From: a virus
DNA: 40,625 bases
Direction: 5' to 3' (one strand)
Virus record (IMG/VR): IMGVR_UViG_3300048922_000436
Span: 1 to 40,625 of that record
The notes under the pieces are model-generated. The model worked only from the letters and a program-made list of their open reading frames with translations. It made no database searches and had not been told where the DNA came from. Of the stretch, positions 1 through 6,811 are shown in pieces. Numbering within the stretch: the first letter of the stretch is position 1; every line of letters starts with the position of its first letter. A program made the translations under genes and the position numbers.

Positions 1-1122
1 TCATCCCGTCTTTCCAATTTCATCATGGGACAGATTTGGGACTAAACCTCCGAAAATCGCGTCAATTTGCCTCGCATGCTCGGTTAGATGGTTGGGGGCA
101 AGGTGAGCGTATCGCTGTACCATTTCGATGCTCTCCCAACCTCCCATTTCCTGAAGTGCAGAAAGCGGAACCCCTGACTGGATCAGCCAACTCGCCCAGG
201 TATGTCGCAAATCATGGAAGCGGAAATCATCAATGCCAGCTCGTCTTAACGCCGCGCGCCACGCAGTGTTAGAATCGACTCGCATTTTCCTCACCGGGTC
301 TTTGTGAACGAATACCCAACGATGATGATTTCCTATTTGTTTCCGCAGAATGGCGCAAGCGGTGTCGTTGAGAGCGACGCCAATTGCCCGTCCTGATTTG
401 CTATCCTCAGGATAAATCCAAGCCACCTTCCTCTGCATGTCGATCTGCGACCATGCAAGCTCAATGATGTTCGACCGGCGAAGGCCTGTAGTCAGAGCGA
501 ATTCCACAGTGGATTTAAGCGGTTCAGGACACTCATCAATAAGTCGCTGAGCCTGTGCAGGTTCAAGCCACCTGACGCGCTTATTTCTTTCCTGTGGAAC
601 CTTGATCACCGGAGACTTCTCAATCCACTTCCAGTCACGCTCTGCAGCACGCATTAGCGCTTTCATCAGCGCCAGGTGCTTGGCCTTAGTTGAAGTAGAT
701 ACAGGCTCGGCCTTCCGCGGCTCAATCTCCACTCCCTTCCTGGCAAGAGCTTCTGCTCTTAACGCCCATCGTTCCTCTGCCTTCCTGTTCGTCATCCTGC
801 TGACTGCTGTGTAAATTTTTGCCTCAGTTATATCCTTCAACAAAACCCCTTCAAAATGCATAAGCCAGAATCCGATTCGGCCCTTATCTGCATCGAGTGA
901 TTTCTTGTGCGCCTTTTCTTCCAGCCAGCGCAAGCACGCCTCTTCAAATGTGACCTCAGGGAAATCTCCAAGTCGGTCTATTCTCCAAAGTTCAGCTTTT
1001 CTGCGGTCGTGCAACTCCTGCGCTTGGCGTCTGTCCTTAGTCCCAAGCGACTCCTTAATTCTTTTGCCGCTTGGCGACGTGTAACTCCCGTACCAGGTTT
1101 CCCCTCGGCGGAATAATGACAT
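1..1122 (-). CDS. int: Tyrosine recombinase (phage integrase)
   Basis: This 373-aa protein is a tyrosine-family site-specific recombinase that integrates and excises the phage at a tRNA target. The N-terminal part (about 1-110) is the arm-binding and core-binding region. The catalytic part shows R215 (GLRRSN), K242, H303-x-x-R306 (HDLRH), W329 in the second-histidine position and the nucleophile Y338 (RYAHL). Residues about 113-143 look like a charged insertion between domains. The start at 1122 is supported by GAGGAG 8 nt upstream. It is the last gene of a leftward operon and overlaps xis by 145 bases. The stop codon is at the window edge, so the attL side is not visible. The family assignment is certain; the target is inferred from the tRNA fragment at 38237. 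Confidence 0.97.
   Translation of the reverse strand: MSLFRRGETWYGSYTSPSGKRIKESLGTKDRRQAQELHDRRKAELWRIDRLGDFPEVTFEEACLRWLEEKAHKKSLDADKGRIGFWLMHFEGVLLKDITEAKIYTAVSRMTNRKAEERWALRAEALARKGVEIEPRKAEPVSTSTKAKHLALMKALMRAAERDWKWIEKSPVIKVPQERNKRVRWLEPAQAQRLIDECPEPLKSTVEFALTTGLRRSNIIELAWSQIDMQRKVAWIYPEDSKSGRAIGVALNDTACAILRKQIGNHHRWVFVHKDPVRKMRVDSNTAWRAALRRAGIDDFRFHDLRHTWASWLIQSGVPLSALQEMGGWESIEMVQRYAHLAPNHLTEHARQIDAIFGGLVPNLSHDEIGKTG
25..43. repeat. TGGGAC repeats, possible integrase arm sites (left)
   Basis: Two copies, ATGGGACAGA (25-34) and TTTGGGACTA (34-43), lie in the 3' end of int next to the expected left attachment site. Similar copies lie near attR. Confidence 0.4.
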
Positions 1123-1349
1123 GCTGCTTTCTCCTCATGTGCATCATCCGCGCTCACCGGCACAGTGTGGATCGGATTGTTAAGCGCGGCAATACAGGCT
1201 TGGCGAGTTATTAGATAGGGGGATTTGTTTTTTGATGGGTCTTTTCTTGTTGCCTGCAGTCTTCCAGAGCGTATCCAGCTAGTCAGCGTGGGTGCTGAGA
1301 TGCCAAGGAAGTTACAGGCCTCACTTCGTGAAAGGCTGTATTTGTCCAT
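978..1349 (-). CDS. xis: Excisionase-like HTH protein
   Basis: Residues about 5-60 form a MerR/excisionase-type winged helix-turn-helix ([20 protein letters not shown] followed by a basic wing). This is the type of directionality factor found beside tyrosine integrases. I place the start at the ATG at 1349 rather than the GTG at 1355, because AGGTG lies 5-6 nt before the ATG and overlaps the GTG. The C-terminal 48 residues are read out of frame inside the 5' end of int, an unusually long overlap, and they show no recognisable domain, so only the first part may matter. Function is inferred from the fold and position. Confidence 0.75.
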   Translation of the reverse strand: MDKYSLSRSEACNFLGISAPTLTSWIRSGRLQATRKDPSKNKSPYLITRQACIAALNNPIHTVPVSADDAHEEKAACHYSAEGKPGTGVTRRQAAKELRSRLGLRTDAKRRSCTTAEKLNFGE

Positions 1350-1355
1350 TGGCAC

Positions 1356-1547
1356 CTACTGGATTGTGATGTTTGCCGGAGTGTGTGAGGCCAGGGTTGA
1401 TTGCTCAGCGATTAGCTTTACGCCTGGTTTAACGATCTGCTCAATAATCGCCATCTTGCCTGCATATTCTTCATCATCAGCAGCGCCGAGATAGATGGTG
1501 ATCATGCGACCATCAAAGATGAGTAGGGCGCTTTGTTTTGTTCTCAT
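1356..1547 (-). CDS. Small phage protein of unknown function (63 aa)
   Basis: The family is not recognised. The protein is short and mixed in composition, with a hydrophobic start (ALLIFDGRMITIYLG) that looks like a beta strand rather than a membrane segment. The ATG overlaps the stop of the upstream gene as ATGA, and AGAGGTG sits upstream. It is therefore translationally coupled and sits in the xis/int operon just before xis. No function is proposed. Confidence 0.65.
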   Translation of the reverse strand: MRTKQSALLIFDGRMITIYLGAADDEEYAGKMAIIEQIVKPGVKLIAEQSTLASHTPANITIQ

Positions 1548-1753
1548 GCGACACCTCTTTGCCTATCTGCTTTTACCCGGCGATCGTAATCTTCAGCGCA
1601 GCTATCGCCCTCGCAAAAATTACCCCTGCTAATAGTCTCTCCGCACCAATAACAGCGGCCAGTAAACAACATTGACGGCTTTGTCCGGTTGGATAATGCC
1701 GCGAGGATAATCAGTTCTTCTTGCTCTTGTGCGTTGTCGATGATGTCAGCCAT
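1544..1753 (-). CDS. Small zinc-finger-like protein (69 aa)
   Basis: The centre holds four cysteines in a C-x2-C-x9-C-x5-C arrangement (CYWCGE ... FCEGDSC), consistent with a single zinc ribbon. An acidic helical N-terminus (DNAQEQEELI) and a basic tail follow the pattern of small phage DksA/TraR-like zinc proteins, but the DksA signature is not complete, so I do not assign that name. It overlaps the upstream gene by 8 bases and the downstream gene by 4, showing tight coupling in the int operon. Confidence 0.65.
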   Translation of the reverse strand: MADIIDNAQEQEELIILAALSNRTKPSMLFTGRCYWCGETISRGNFCEGDSCAEDYDRRVKADRQRGVA

Positions 1754-1967
1754 GTTTAACTCCTAATCCTAAAATGCTCTCGACATCATCAGCGCCACAG
1801 CCGGATGCCATGATTGCTTGCCCTTCATGCAGGAATACTCGAACAGGAGCAGGCATTACTCCGGTACGCTCCCACAGTGCTTGATGAAGTTTCTGCTGCA
1901 ATGCATCCGTGCTAACGCGCCCGTCAGTGAAATAGGCGCGGGGAATCCTGACGCTGATAGTGTCCAT
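1746..1967 (-). CDS. Phage protein of unknown function (73 aa)
   Basis: The start is placed at the ATG at 1967 (MDTISVRIPR) because GGAG lies about 8 nt upstream. The longer reading to 2021 would begin inside the terminator hairpin. The protein has an amphipathic strand-helix pattern and no recognised motif. It is the first gene after the minus-strand terminator at about 2000, so it needs read-through transcription or a promoter I cannot see. It heads the group that leads into xis and int. Confidence 0.6.
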   Translation of the reverse strand: MDTISVRIPRAYFTDGRVSTDALQQKLHQALWERTGVMPAPVRVFLHEGQAIMASGCGADDVESILGLGVKHG

Positions 1968-1994
1968 AATGGTTACTCCGCTTGGAGATGGGCA

Positions 1995-2018
1995 ACAAAA
2001 AACCCGCCGTAGCGGGTT
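1995..2018 (-). terminator. Intrinsic terminator after the theta gene
   Basis: On the minus strand a 7-bp stem AACCCGC/GCGGGTT with a TACG loop runs directly into a T-rich run (TTTTTTGTT). It closes the LexA-controlled two-gene unit upstream and separates it from the int operon. Confidence 0.85.
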
Positions 2019-2036
2019 CATGTCAGTTGGTTGGAT

Positions 2037-2291
2037 TTACTTCTTGCCGTTGGCCTCTGCCATCTGCTGATAGCGCGGGTCATTTGGACCTGGGAATTTG
2101 TGGCTTTGGCCACGATAATGCTGCAGTCGTTCACGGAAGTATTCTCGCAGGTGTGCAGGCTGCTCTTCTTCAACTTGCGCAGGAACAATCGGCATATTCA
2201 TGCGCTCTTTGTAAGCTACGCCTGAAGCAGCTAAATCTACATTAACCTTCTCGCGCTCTTCCGGTGATTTATCCGCTATGTTGTATGACAT
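2037..2291 (-). CDS. hot: DNA polymerase III theta subunit homologue (HolE/Hot)
   Basis: This 84-aa protein matches what I recall of E. coli HolE (theta) and phage P1 Hot, notably the blocks [21 protein letters not shown] and [20 protein letters not shown]. Theta is the small alpha-helical subunit that binds and stabilises the epsilon proofreading subunit in the polymerase III core. The C-terminal about 20 residues diverge and are probably disordered. The gene lies 9 bp downstream of an unknown 86-aa gene, under one LexA-box promoter, and ends 19 bp before an intrinsic terminator. A phage-supplied theta induced by DNA damage could alter or stabilise host proofreading during lytic growth; that role is inference. 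Confidence 0.88.
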   Translation of the reverse strand: MSYNIADKSPEEREKVNVDLAASGVAYKERMNMPIVPAQVEEEQPAHLREYFRERLQHYRGQSHKFPGPNDPRYQQMAEANGKK

Positions 2292-2300
2292 CGCCCAATC

Positions 2301-2561
2301 CTATATCAGCTCAAAGTCATCATCGAACGTTGCAAAGTTTAGCTCTGCAGCGCGCATCTCGAGGATAAATTTGATACCGTCATGTAGTGAAGTTGGCCGA
2401 TCATACTCCAGAACGAAGCGATCGTGATAGGTGCGTCCTAGCCAGTACCCGCCGCCGTATTCCTTCAGCCGTTGGAAGAACACCCAGCCACCTTCTTTGG
2501 GATACTCCAGCGTCTCGCCGCGGTAAACGACCTGATAGCCGCTGTAGTTTTTCGTTGTCAT
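2301..2561 (-). CDS. Unknown protein, first gene of SOS unit (86 aa)
   Basis: The family is not recognised. The protein is rich in aromatic residues (YSGYQVVYRG, GGWVFFQRL, GGGYWLGRTYHDRF) with an acidic C-terminus (FDDDFELI), which suggests a small beta-rich fold. It is the first gene downstream of the promoter and LexA box at 2579-2622, with a leader of roughly 25 nt, and is followed after 9 bp by the theta homologue. Co-induction with theta makes a role in the DNA-damage response or early replication plausible, but nothing in the sequence specifies it. Confidence 0.72.
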   Translation of the reverse strand: MTTKNYSGYQVVYRGETLEYPKEGGWVFFQRLKEYGGGYWLGRTYHDRFVLEYDRPTSLHDGIKFILEMRAAELNFATFDDDFELI

Positions 2562-2578
2562 AACTTACACCATAAAAA

Positions 2579-2622
2579 TACTGTTCATATATACAGTATA
2601 ATTATGGTTGTCTGTGAGTCAA
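2579..2622 (-). promoter_or_regulatory. LexA-controlled promoter (SOS box)
   Basis: Minus-strand promoter: -35 TTGACT (2617-2622), 16-bp spacer, -10 TATACT (2595-2600). A LexA box at 2579-2598, tactgttcatatatacagta, overlaps the -10. It keeps both CTGT and ACAG arms at the 8-bp spacing of the E. coli consensus, with only two inner departures from the alternating AT core. The -35 overlaps the stop codon of the upstream gene, so this is an independent promoter inside the left operon. Confidence 0.88.
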
Positions 2623-3005
2623 TTCCCACCCTCCGGCGCTGCTGCCAGCATTGCACGATAAGCTGTTGGGCTATATACGCTAGCTTCACGAAATGCGGCG
2701 CGTAACATTTCTTCTGTCGGCTCAACTGGCACCATCTTCCAGCCCTCCGGCACTGCTGGCGCTGGCGGGGCGGTGTAAACGGCAACAGGGTTTTTAATGC
2801 GATCTCGGCGCTCCGGCGGGTAGATGAAGCCCTTTCCGTTTTCTGCGTACCCCACCGGCTGCGCCTCCCGGTAAGTCGCCAACTCATCAAAAGCGTCGGC
2901 GTTCTGCAGCATGTCCTGAGCGATGCTCACGGATTCCCACTTCGCCTCTACCGCTTTTTCGCGCCAGAACTTAGCGCGCGCTCTCAACTGCTCAGTCGTT
3001 AACAT
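2619..3005 (-). CDS. Ea22-like accessory protein (128 aa)
   Basis: The start at 3005 (MLTTEQLRARAKFWREKA) has GGAG 9 nt upstream and overlaps the preceding gene by 14 bases. The N-terminal half is a charged helix. The C-terminal half carries a module seen in many enterobacterial prophage proteins: a proline-rich linker (PPAPAVPEGW), then KMVPVEPTEEMLRAA and YRAMLAAAPEGG. No enzymatic motif is visible. Function is unknown; it is one of several accessory genes of the leftward operon. Confidence 0.7.
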   Translation of the reverse strand: MLTTEQLRARAKFWREKAVEAKWESVSIAQDMLQNADAFDELATYREAQPVGYAENGKGFIYPPERRDRIKNPVAVYTAPPAPAVPEGWKMVPVEPTEEMLRAAFREASVYSPTAYRAMLAAAPEGGN

Positions 3006-3507
3006 TGTTTCGCTCTCCGTGGTTGGCGAATTCACCGTGAAGTCTTTCTCTTCCTGATTTAACGGCGGAAGCGGCATCATTGATGTCATCAAACATTCCG
3101 AAGTGATATGTCTTGTAATTAAACTTCACCGAGGTTTGCCACTTTTTCGCCTTAGCGTTCCAACTGACACCTTTTATTCCTGTGGTGCTATTTGAATATG
3201 TTTTTGTATTCCATATGTTTTCCTGATTTGTGCAGTCTCGTAAGTTAACGATTCGGTTATCAGTCCTTACCCCATTGATGTGGTCAATGACATTGTCAGG
3301 CCATGATCCGTAATGAATGAGCCAAGCAAGCCTATGCGCCAAATAGGGTTTTTTGTTAATAGTTACTGCCATATACCCCATGCCGCATCCAGATCCTGCA
3401 ACTCGTCCAGCCTTTACATTTCTCGAAGAGTTAACCAGCCAGGTCAATATTCCAGTTTCTGGGTCGTATGACAGAACGCTTCTTGCGTATTCTGCGGTCA
3501 TTTCCAT
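2992..3507 (-). CDS. HNH endonuclease with AP2 DNA-binding domain
   Basis: An HNH nuclease core spans about residues 55-105 (AHRLAWLIHYG ... IDHINGVRTDNRIVNLR ... N), followed by an AP2/ERF-like DNA-binding domain at about 110-160 (STTGIKGVSWNAKAKKWQ ... KTYHFGMFDDINDAA). This is the HNH-AP2 architecture of free-standing phage homing-type endonucleases. I chose ATG 3507 (MEMTAEY) because AGGGGG sits 9 nt upstream; ATG 3516 is an alternative. It is embedded between accessory genes and overlaps the next one by 14 bases, with no visible intron or target duplication. Confidence 0.88.
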   Translation of the reverse strand: MEMTAEYARSVLSYDPETGILTWLVNSSRNVKAGRVAGSGCGMGYMAVTINKKPYLAHRLAWLIHYGSWPDNVIDHINGVRTDNRIVNLRDCTNQENIWNTKTYSNSTTGIKGVSWNAKAKKWQTSVKFNYKTYHFGMFDDINDAASAVKSGRERLHGEFANHGERNNVND

Positions 3508-3508
3508 C

Positions 3509-3961
3509 CTACTCATCCCCCTCTACGGTGAAGCCAGCGGCGCGCACTCGCTCATCAACGCGATCAGCATGCATTACTGGCACTGCTTTGCCTCTGACTT
3601 TGATAAACATCACGTCAGGCAACCGCACCGGAGTAGCCAGCCTGGCTTCCAGCTCGGCAACTCGTTGCTCCGCGTTCTCTGCTCGCTCTTCTTGTGCAAG
3701 CGCTTCCGGCGTGAATCCAGATTGCAACTGACCTTCCAGCTCAGCGATGCGCTTTTTCAGTTCCTGGTTTTCAACGTTCAGTGATGCCGCAGCCTCCCAG
3801 TTAACAGCGGATTCGTGTTGGAGGGCGGAGACGTACTCTTGCGAGTAAATTGGTTTCGGATTTTTGTAATCGTCAAAGAACGGGTCGCTGTCGCTGACAA
3901 CCGTTCCGCAATCTGCGATGTACGACACCGGCTTGCTCAGTTCGCTCAGCTTATTGTCCAT
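3509..3961 (-). CDS. Coiled-coil Ea22-like phage protein (150 aa)
   Basis: The start codon ATG at 3961 shares a base with the previous stop (TGATG), so translation is coupled. Residues about 45-110 form a heptad coiled coil (NVENQELKKRIAELEGQLQ ... ERAENAEQRVAELEARL) like the Ead/Ea22 family of lambdoid phages. The C-terminus (PDVMFIKVRGKAVPVM ... DERVRAAGF) is a small conserved-looking module. No catalytic motif is present and function is unknown. Confidence 0.72.
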   Translation of the reverse strand: MDNKLSELSKPVSYIADCGTVVSDSDPFFDDYKNPKPIYSQEYVSALQHESAVNWEAAASLNVENQELKKRIAELEGQLQSGFTPEALAQEERAENAEQRVAELEARLATPVRLPDVMFIKVRGKAVPVMHADRVDERVRAAGFTVEGDE

Positions 3962-4185
3962 CACTCAGCCTCCCGAATTTCAACGCTCAGCACCAGAAGG
4001 CGGCCATCTTTCAGCTCGTAGGTATGGCTGTCACCGGTATGGTAAAGATGCTCAGCAACGGACCGGCGAGCCATTTCAGTTACGTCAGATTTATGACCAA
4101 CCCAGCGGCCCTTGTCGGTGTCCAGCGTGCCGTAAAAAATTGTGCCACTCAGCGGGCTGGCGCCCATCGTTTTTACTTTGCTCAT
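3961..4185 (-). CDS. Small phage protein, DUF7446-like (74 aa)
   Basis: The start ATG 4185 (MSKVKTMGASPLSG) has a strong AGGAGA upstream. The pattern GASPLSGTIFYGTLD-x-G-W-x-K-x-DVTEMARRSVAEH resembles a widespread small phage family that I remember as DUF7446; I am not certain of the number. It probably forms a compact alpha/beta domain. It overlaps the next gene by one base and the previous by four. Function is unknown. Confidence 0.68.
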   Translation of the reverse strand: MSKVKTMGASPLSGTIFYGTLDTDKGRWVGHKSDVTEMARRSVAEHLYHTGDSHTYELKDGRLLVLSVEIREAE

Positions 4186-4376
4186 AATGCTTTCTCCTGG
4201 GCCTCGGCCCGCTTGCGCATGCAAACTGCGCAGTTTTCAGGATGGTCGTGGTGCTCATCAAATAGGACGCCTGTGAATAACCATTTACCGCACAGGCTGG
4301 TTGGGCTGCCATCGGCAAAGTAGTGCGCTTTCTTAGCTAACGCGGGGAATCCCCACCCTTGGGTATGATTATCCAT
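4182..4376 (-). CDS. Small Cys/His-rich protein (64 aa)
   Basis: The start is at ATG 4376 (MDNHTQGWGFPALAK), within an 8-base overlap with the upstream methyltransferase-like gene. Residues include HYF, SLCGKW, HHDHPENCAVC and a basic tail. The cysteines and histidines could make one metal site. Similar short proteins occur in enterobacterial phage early regions, but I cannot name a function. Confidence 0.65.
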   Translation of the reverse strand: MDNHTQGWGFPALAKKAHYFADGSPTSLCGKWLFTGVLFDEHHDHPENCAVCMRKRAEAQEKAL

Positions 4377-5076
4377 GCTGGGACTCCTTCGAATTAGCCT
4401 CAAACACTGCCTGAGCAAACCCCCGTGGGGTTGCGCTGCGAATGTTCTTTGTTCGCGTTGACTTTCCACCGCACAGACGCCAGCCTGGGTTATCTTTCTG
4501 TTCCGGTGCTATGTAGCGCATTTTTGGTTGGCGAAAGCCATTGCCACACCAGATGTTCGTCGTCTTGTTGTAGCGGTCTCGCCCAGGGTAAACCTCCGGG
4601 TACAGCGGGTGTTCATCACCATCAGGCAGGTAGCCGGCGAAGTCGCATGGCTGAAATGCGAAGTCTGGCTTGCGGTAGATGCTCGACAGAACGCCTACAG
4701 GGTTTTCGAAAGCCCACGGCGCGCCAGTGATGACCCCAACAATACGGACGAGGTCAGCAAGCTCTGCTGCTTCAATCTGGAACATCGGATTAGCCTGGCG
4801 CTTTGCTTCGAAGTGGCGGGCGCCGGCAACAGTCAGGTCGGTACACTCCGGGAACCCGAACACCATCACCACATCATCGCCCACCATCCGTGCAATCTCG
4901 CCAGCTTGGCTAAGCTTGTCGCCGGCACTGAACCACATGCCAACGCGGACGTGATTGCCATCTCTGGTAATGCCTGCATTGTGCTGTCCATCGAAGCACC
5001 AGCACTCATATCCAGCATCCAGCCACGGCTTTGCCATTAGCCCTGTGAAGTCGTAGAGGAATATGGCCTTACCCAC
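4369..5076 (-). CDS. C5-cytosine methyltransferase-like protein
   Basis: Translation is placed at GTG 5076 because GGAGG lies 6 nt upstream and the longer reading has no signal. The 235-aa product has the shape of the short phage C5-methylase-like family: a SAM-site start (LYDFTGLMAKPWLDAGY-x-CWCFD, residues 8-28), a FGFPECTDL block (73-81) where motif IV normally has a Pro-Cys, ENPVG (124-128) in the place of motif VI, and a C-terminal KTTNIW segment. The Pro-Glu-Cys arrangement is not the standard Pro-Cys-Gln. No separate target-recognition domain is visible, so activity is uncertain. It overlaps the N-methyltransferase gene by 8 bases. Confidence 0.7.
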   Translation of the reverse strand: MGKAIFLYDFTGLMAKPWLDAGYECWCFDGQHNAGITRDGNHVRVGMWFSAGDKLSQAGEIARMVGDDVVMVFGFPECTDLTVAGARHFEAKRQANPMFQIEAAELADLVRIVGVITGAPWAFENPVGVLSSIYRKPDFAFQPCDFAGYLPDGDEHPLYPEVYPGRDRYNKTTNIWCGNGFRQPKMRYIAPEQKDNPGWRLCGGKSTRTKNIRSATPRGFAQAVFEANSKESQHG

Positions 5077-5839
5077 GCTCCACCTCCCTAGCGCTGTCAC
5101 CGAAAATCCGACGGCGCGCAACCTCGACATATTTCTGTTCTTTCTCGATACCGATGAATCGGCGGCCAGTCGCTGAGCATGCAACGCCAGCGGTACCACT
5201 CCCCATCGTGAAATCCAGCACCACATCACCGGGGTTGCTGTACGTCTCGATCAGATAGCGAACCAGACCAACCGGCTTCTGCGTTGGGTGGAAATTCCCT
5301 TTTTGCTTATCGCTCGAGAAGAACTGAACATCACGCGGGTACCGCTTTGTTGAGTCATATTCAGTGAGCGTCAATTCCTTACCGTATACTTCAGAGTTCA
5401 CCGATTTTCGCTTCGACGTCTTGCGTTGGTGACCCTCAGTAAACTGCGGGTTGTATGTCGGCATGCCGCGATAGAACACCAGGATGTTTTCATGTGCGCG
5501 TAGCGGCTGCTTCTTGGCGTTGAGGAACCCTGTTGCGTTGCCCTTTTCCCAAATCCACTCCGTTTTCCAATGTCGGATGTTGCTGTTGACCAGAACAGAG
5601 GTATACGGCTGCGCACTGAACAGCACGATAGCGGCGTTTGGTTTGGCGATGCGGTGCAGGTGTGACCACATCAGCTCAAGGTCAAGAACAGAGTCCCAGG
5701 CGCATTGCGTGGTGCCGTATGGCACGTCAGCGCACACCATATCAACGGAGCCATCGGCGATTAGGTGCATCGCTTCCATGCAATCTGCGTGAATGAGTTG
5801 AGCGTTTTTATTGTCTGGCATCACTGGGCGCTCTTTCAT
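5069..5839 (-). CDS. DNA N-methyltransferase (N6-A or N4-C)
   Basis: This 256-aa protein has beta-class motif order: the catalytic motif first (DVPYG, residues 38-42, a variant of DPPY) and the SAM motif near the C-terminus (DVVLDFTMGSGTAG, 205-218), with HPTQKP (184-189) between them as in phage and RM.Mod methylases. It would methylate adenine N6 or cytosine N4; the target cannot be read from sequence. The Val in place of the first Pro of DPPY is unusual. ATG 5839 overlaps the upstream stop (ATGA). No restriction gene is adjacent, so it is a solitary phage methylase, perhaps anti-restriction. Confidence 0.92.
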   Translation of the reverse strand: MKERPVMPDNKNAQLIHADCMEAMHLIADGSVDMVCADVPYGTTQCAWDSVLDLELMWSHLHRIAKPNAAIVLFSAQPYTSVLVNSNIRHWKTEWIWEKGNATGFLNAKKQPLRAHENILVFYRGMPTYNPQFTEGHQRKTSKRKSVNSEVYGKELTLTEYDSTKRYPRDVQFFSSDKQKGNFHPTQKPVGLVRYLIETYSNPGDVVLDFTMGSGTAGVACSATGRRFIGIEKEQKYVEVARRRIFGDSAREVERG

Positions 5840-6303
5840 TTGGCCTCCCGAATTGCTGTAAGAACCTCTGCGCGCAGATATACTGCGGCCGCCCGGAAGT
5901 TTGCCTGGGTTGTAGCTGACGCTGATTGAGCGGAAAGGGCATCAAGTGCTGCTGCAGCCTTCTCCACTCCCTGCGCCTGGATAGCTGCAAGTGCTGCGTC
6001 AGTGGATGGGGTTTCAGATTTACCGTGCATGGCCCATTCAGAAAGATGTTCTAAACAGCGGCGTAGTTCTTGCCAGTCACTACACATTCTGAGGTTTCCG
6101 CCTTGGCACTCGAATGGATACGCCTCGAGACGGTCAGCAAAAGCGCGTCCATTTTCGATAGCACCCAGTGGAACTTCTGATTCCTTCAGCGCCGCATTCT
6201 CCAAAGCCAGCGCATTAACTCGATCTGCCAGCGCATCGCGCTCAGCCTTCAGAGATTCGTATTCAGCTGCTAATTCACTATTAATTCGCTTCTCAGTGCT
6301 CAT
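5836..6303 (-). CDS. Ead/Ea22-like coiled-coil protein (155 aa)
   Basis: The N-terminal 45 residues form a coiled coil (ELAAEYESLKAERDALADRV). The middle holds LGAIENGRAFADRLEAYPF and the C-terminus an alanine-rich helical segment ending ANFRAAAVYLRAEVLTAI. This resembles the Ead/Ea22-type proteins of lambdoid left operons, whose function is unknown. GGGAG precedes the ATG, which overlaps the previous stop as ATGA. Confidence 0.7.
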   Translation of the reverse strand: MSTEKRINSELAAEYESLKAERDALADRVNALALENAALKESEVPLGAIENGRAFADRLEAYPFECQGGNLRMCSDWQELRRCLEHLSEWAMHGKSETPSTDAALAAIQAQGVEKAAAALDALSAQSASATTQANFRAAAVYLRAEVLTAIREAK

Positions 6304-6794
6304 CTCTTAACTCCCAAATTGAAGACTTCAGTAACCAGCTCTCGCAATTCAGATAGAGAGCAGCATTCTTTAAAGCCGAAAGTGATGCCAAGAAGCTCAC
6401 CGACTTGACGGCGTGCGTGGCAGAATTTCAGTGTTCTGTTATCCAGGCATCGCAAAATCTCCCGCGCCGTGTTTTTCATCTTCACGGTGATTTCTGGGAT
6501 TTTTTGGAATGGCTCTGGCTCGATAATTGGCTTCGTGTCGTCGTAGTAGACGCGATGATTTATTACTCGATATGTTTCAGTGTCCATCCAGTAAACATCT
6601 GTCTGAACGCCGCCATAGGCGCTCATATCGCCAACTGGCAGGTAATATCCCCAACCGAGTAACCGGAGCAGGGCGTTGTCGTGGAATGGCTCCAGGCTTA
6701 CTGCAGGAATGCGTAAACCAGCGGAGGTCATCACGTATCCCTTGACGATCGGCTCACGAAAGAATCGCGAGTAGTGGAGTGGGTGTTTGTTCAT
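6300..6794 (-). CDS. Phage protein of unknown function (164 aa)
   Basis: The start ATG 6794 (MNKHPLHYSRFFREP) is supported by GGAGG. The protein has an aromatic, beta-rich N-terminal half (LLGWGYYLPVGDMSAYGGVQ, YWMDTETYRVINHRVYYDD) and a helical C-terminal half. I do not recognise it. It follows the two-repeat DNA-binding gene in the leftward operon and is coupled to the next gene. Confidence 0.65.
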   Translation of the reverse strand: MNKHPLHYSRFFREPIVKGYVMTSAGLRIPAVSLEPFHDNALLRLLGWGYYLPVGDMSAYGGVQTDVYWMDTETYRVINHRVYYDDTKPIIEPEPFQKIPEITVKMKNTAREILRCLDNRTLKFCHARRQVGELLGITFGFKECCSLSELRELVTEVFNLGVKR

Positions 6795-6811
6795 GATGAC
6801 CTCCAGTGGGT

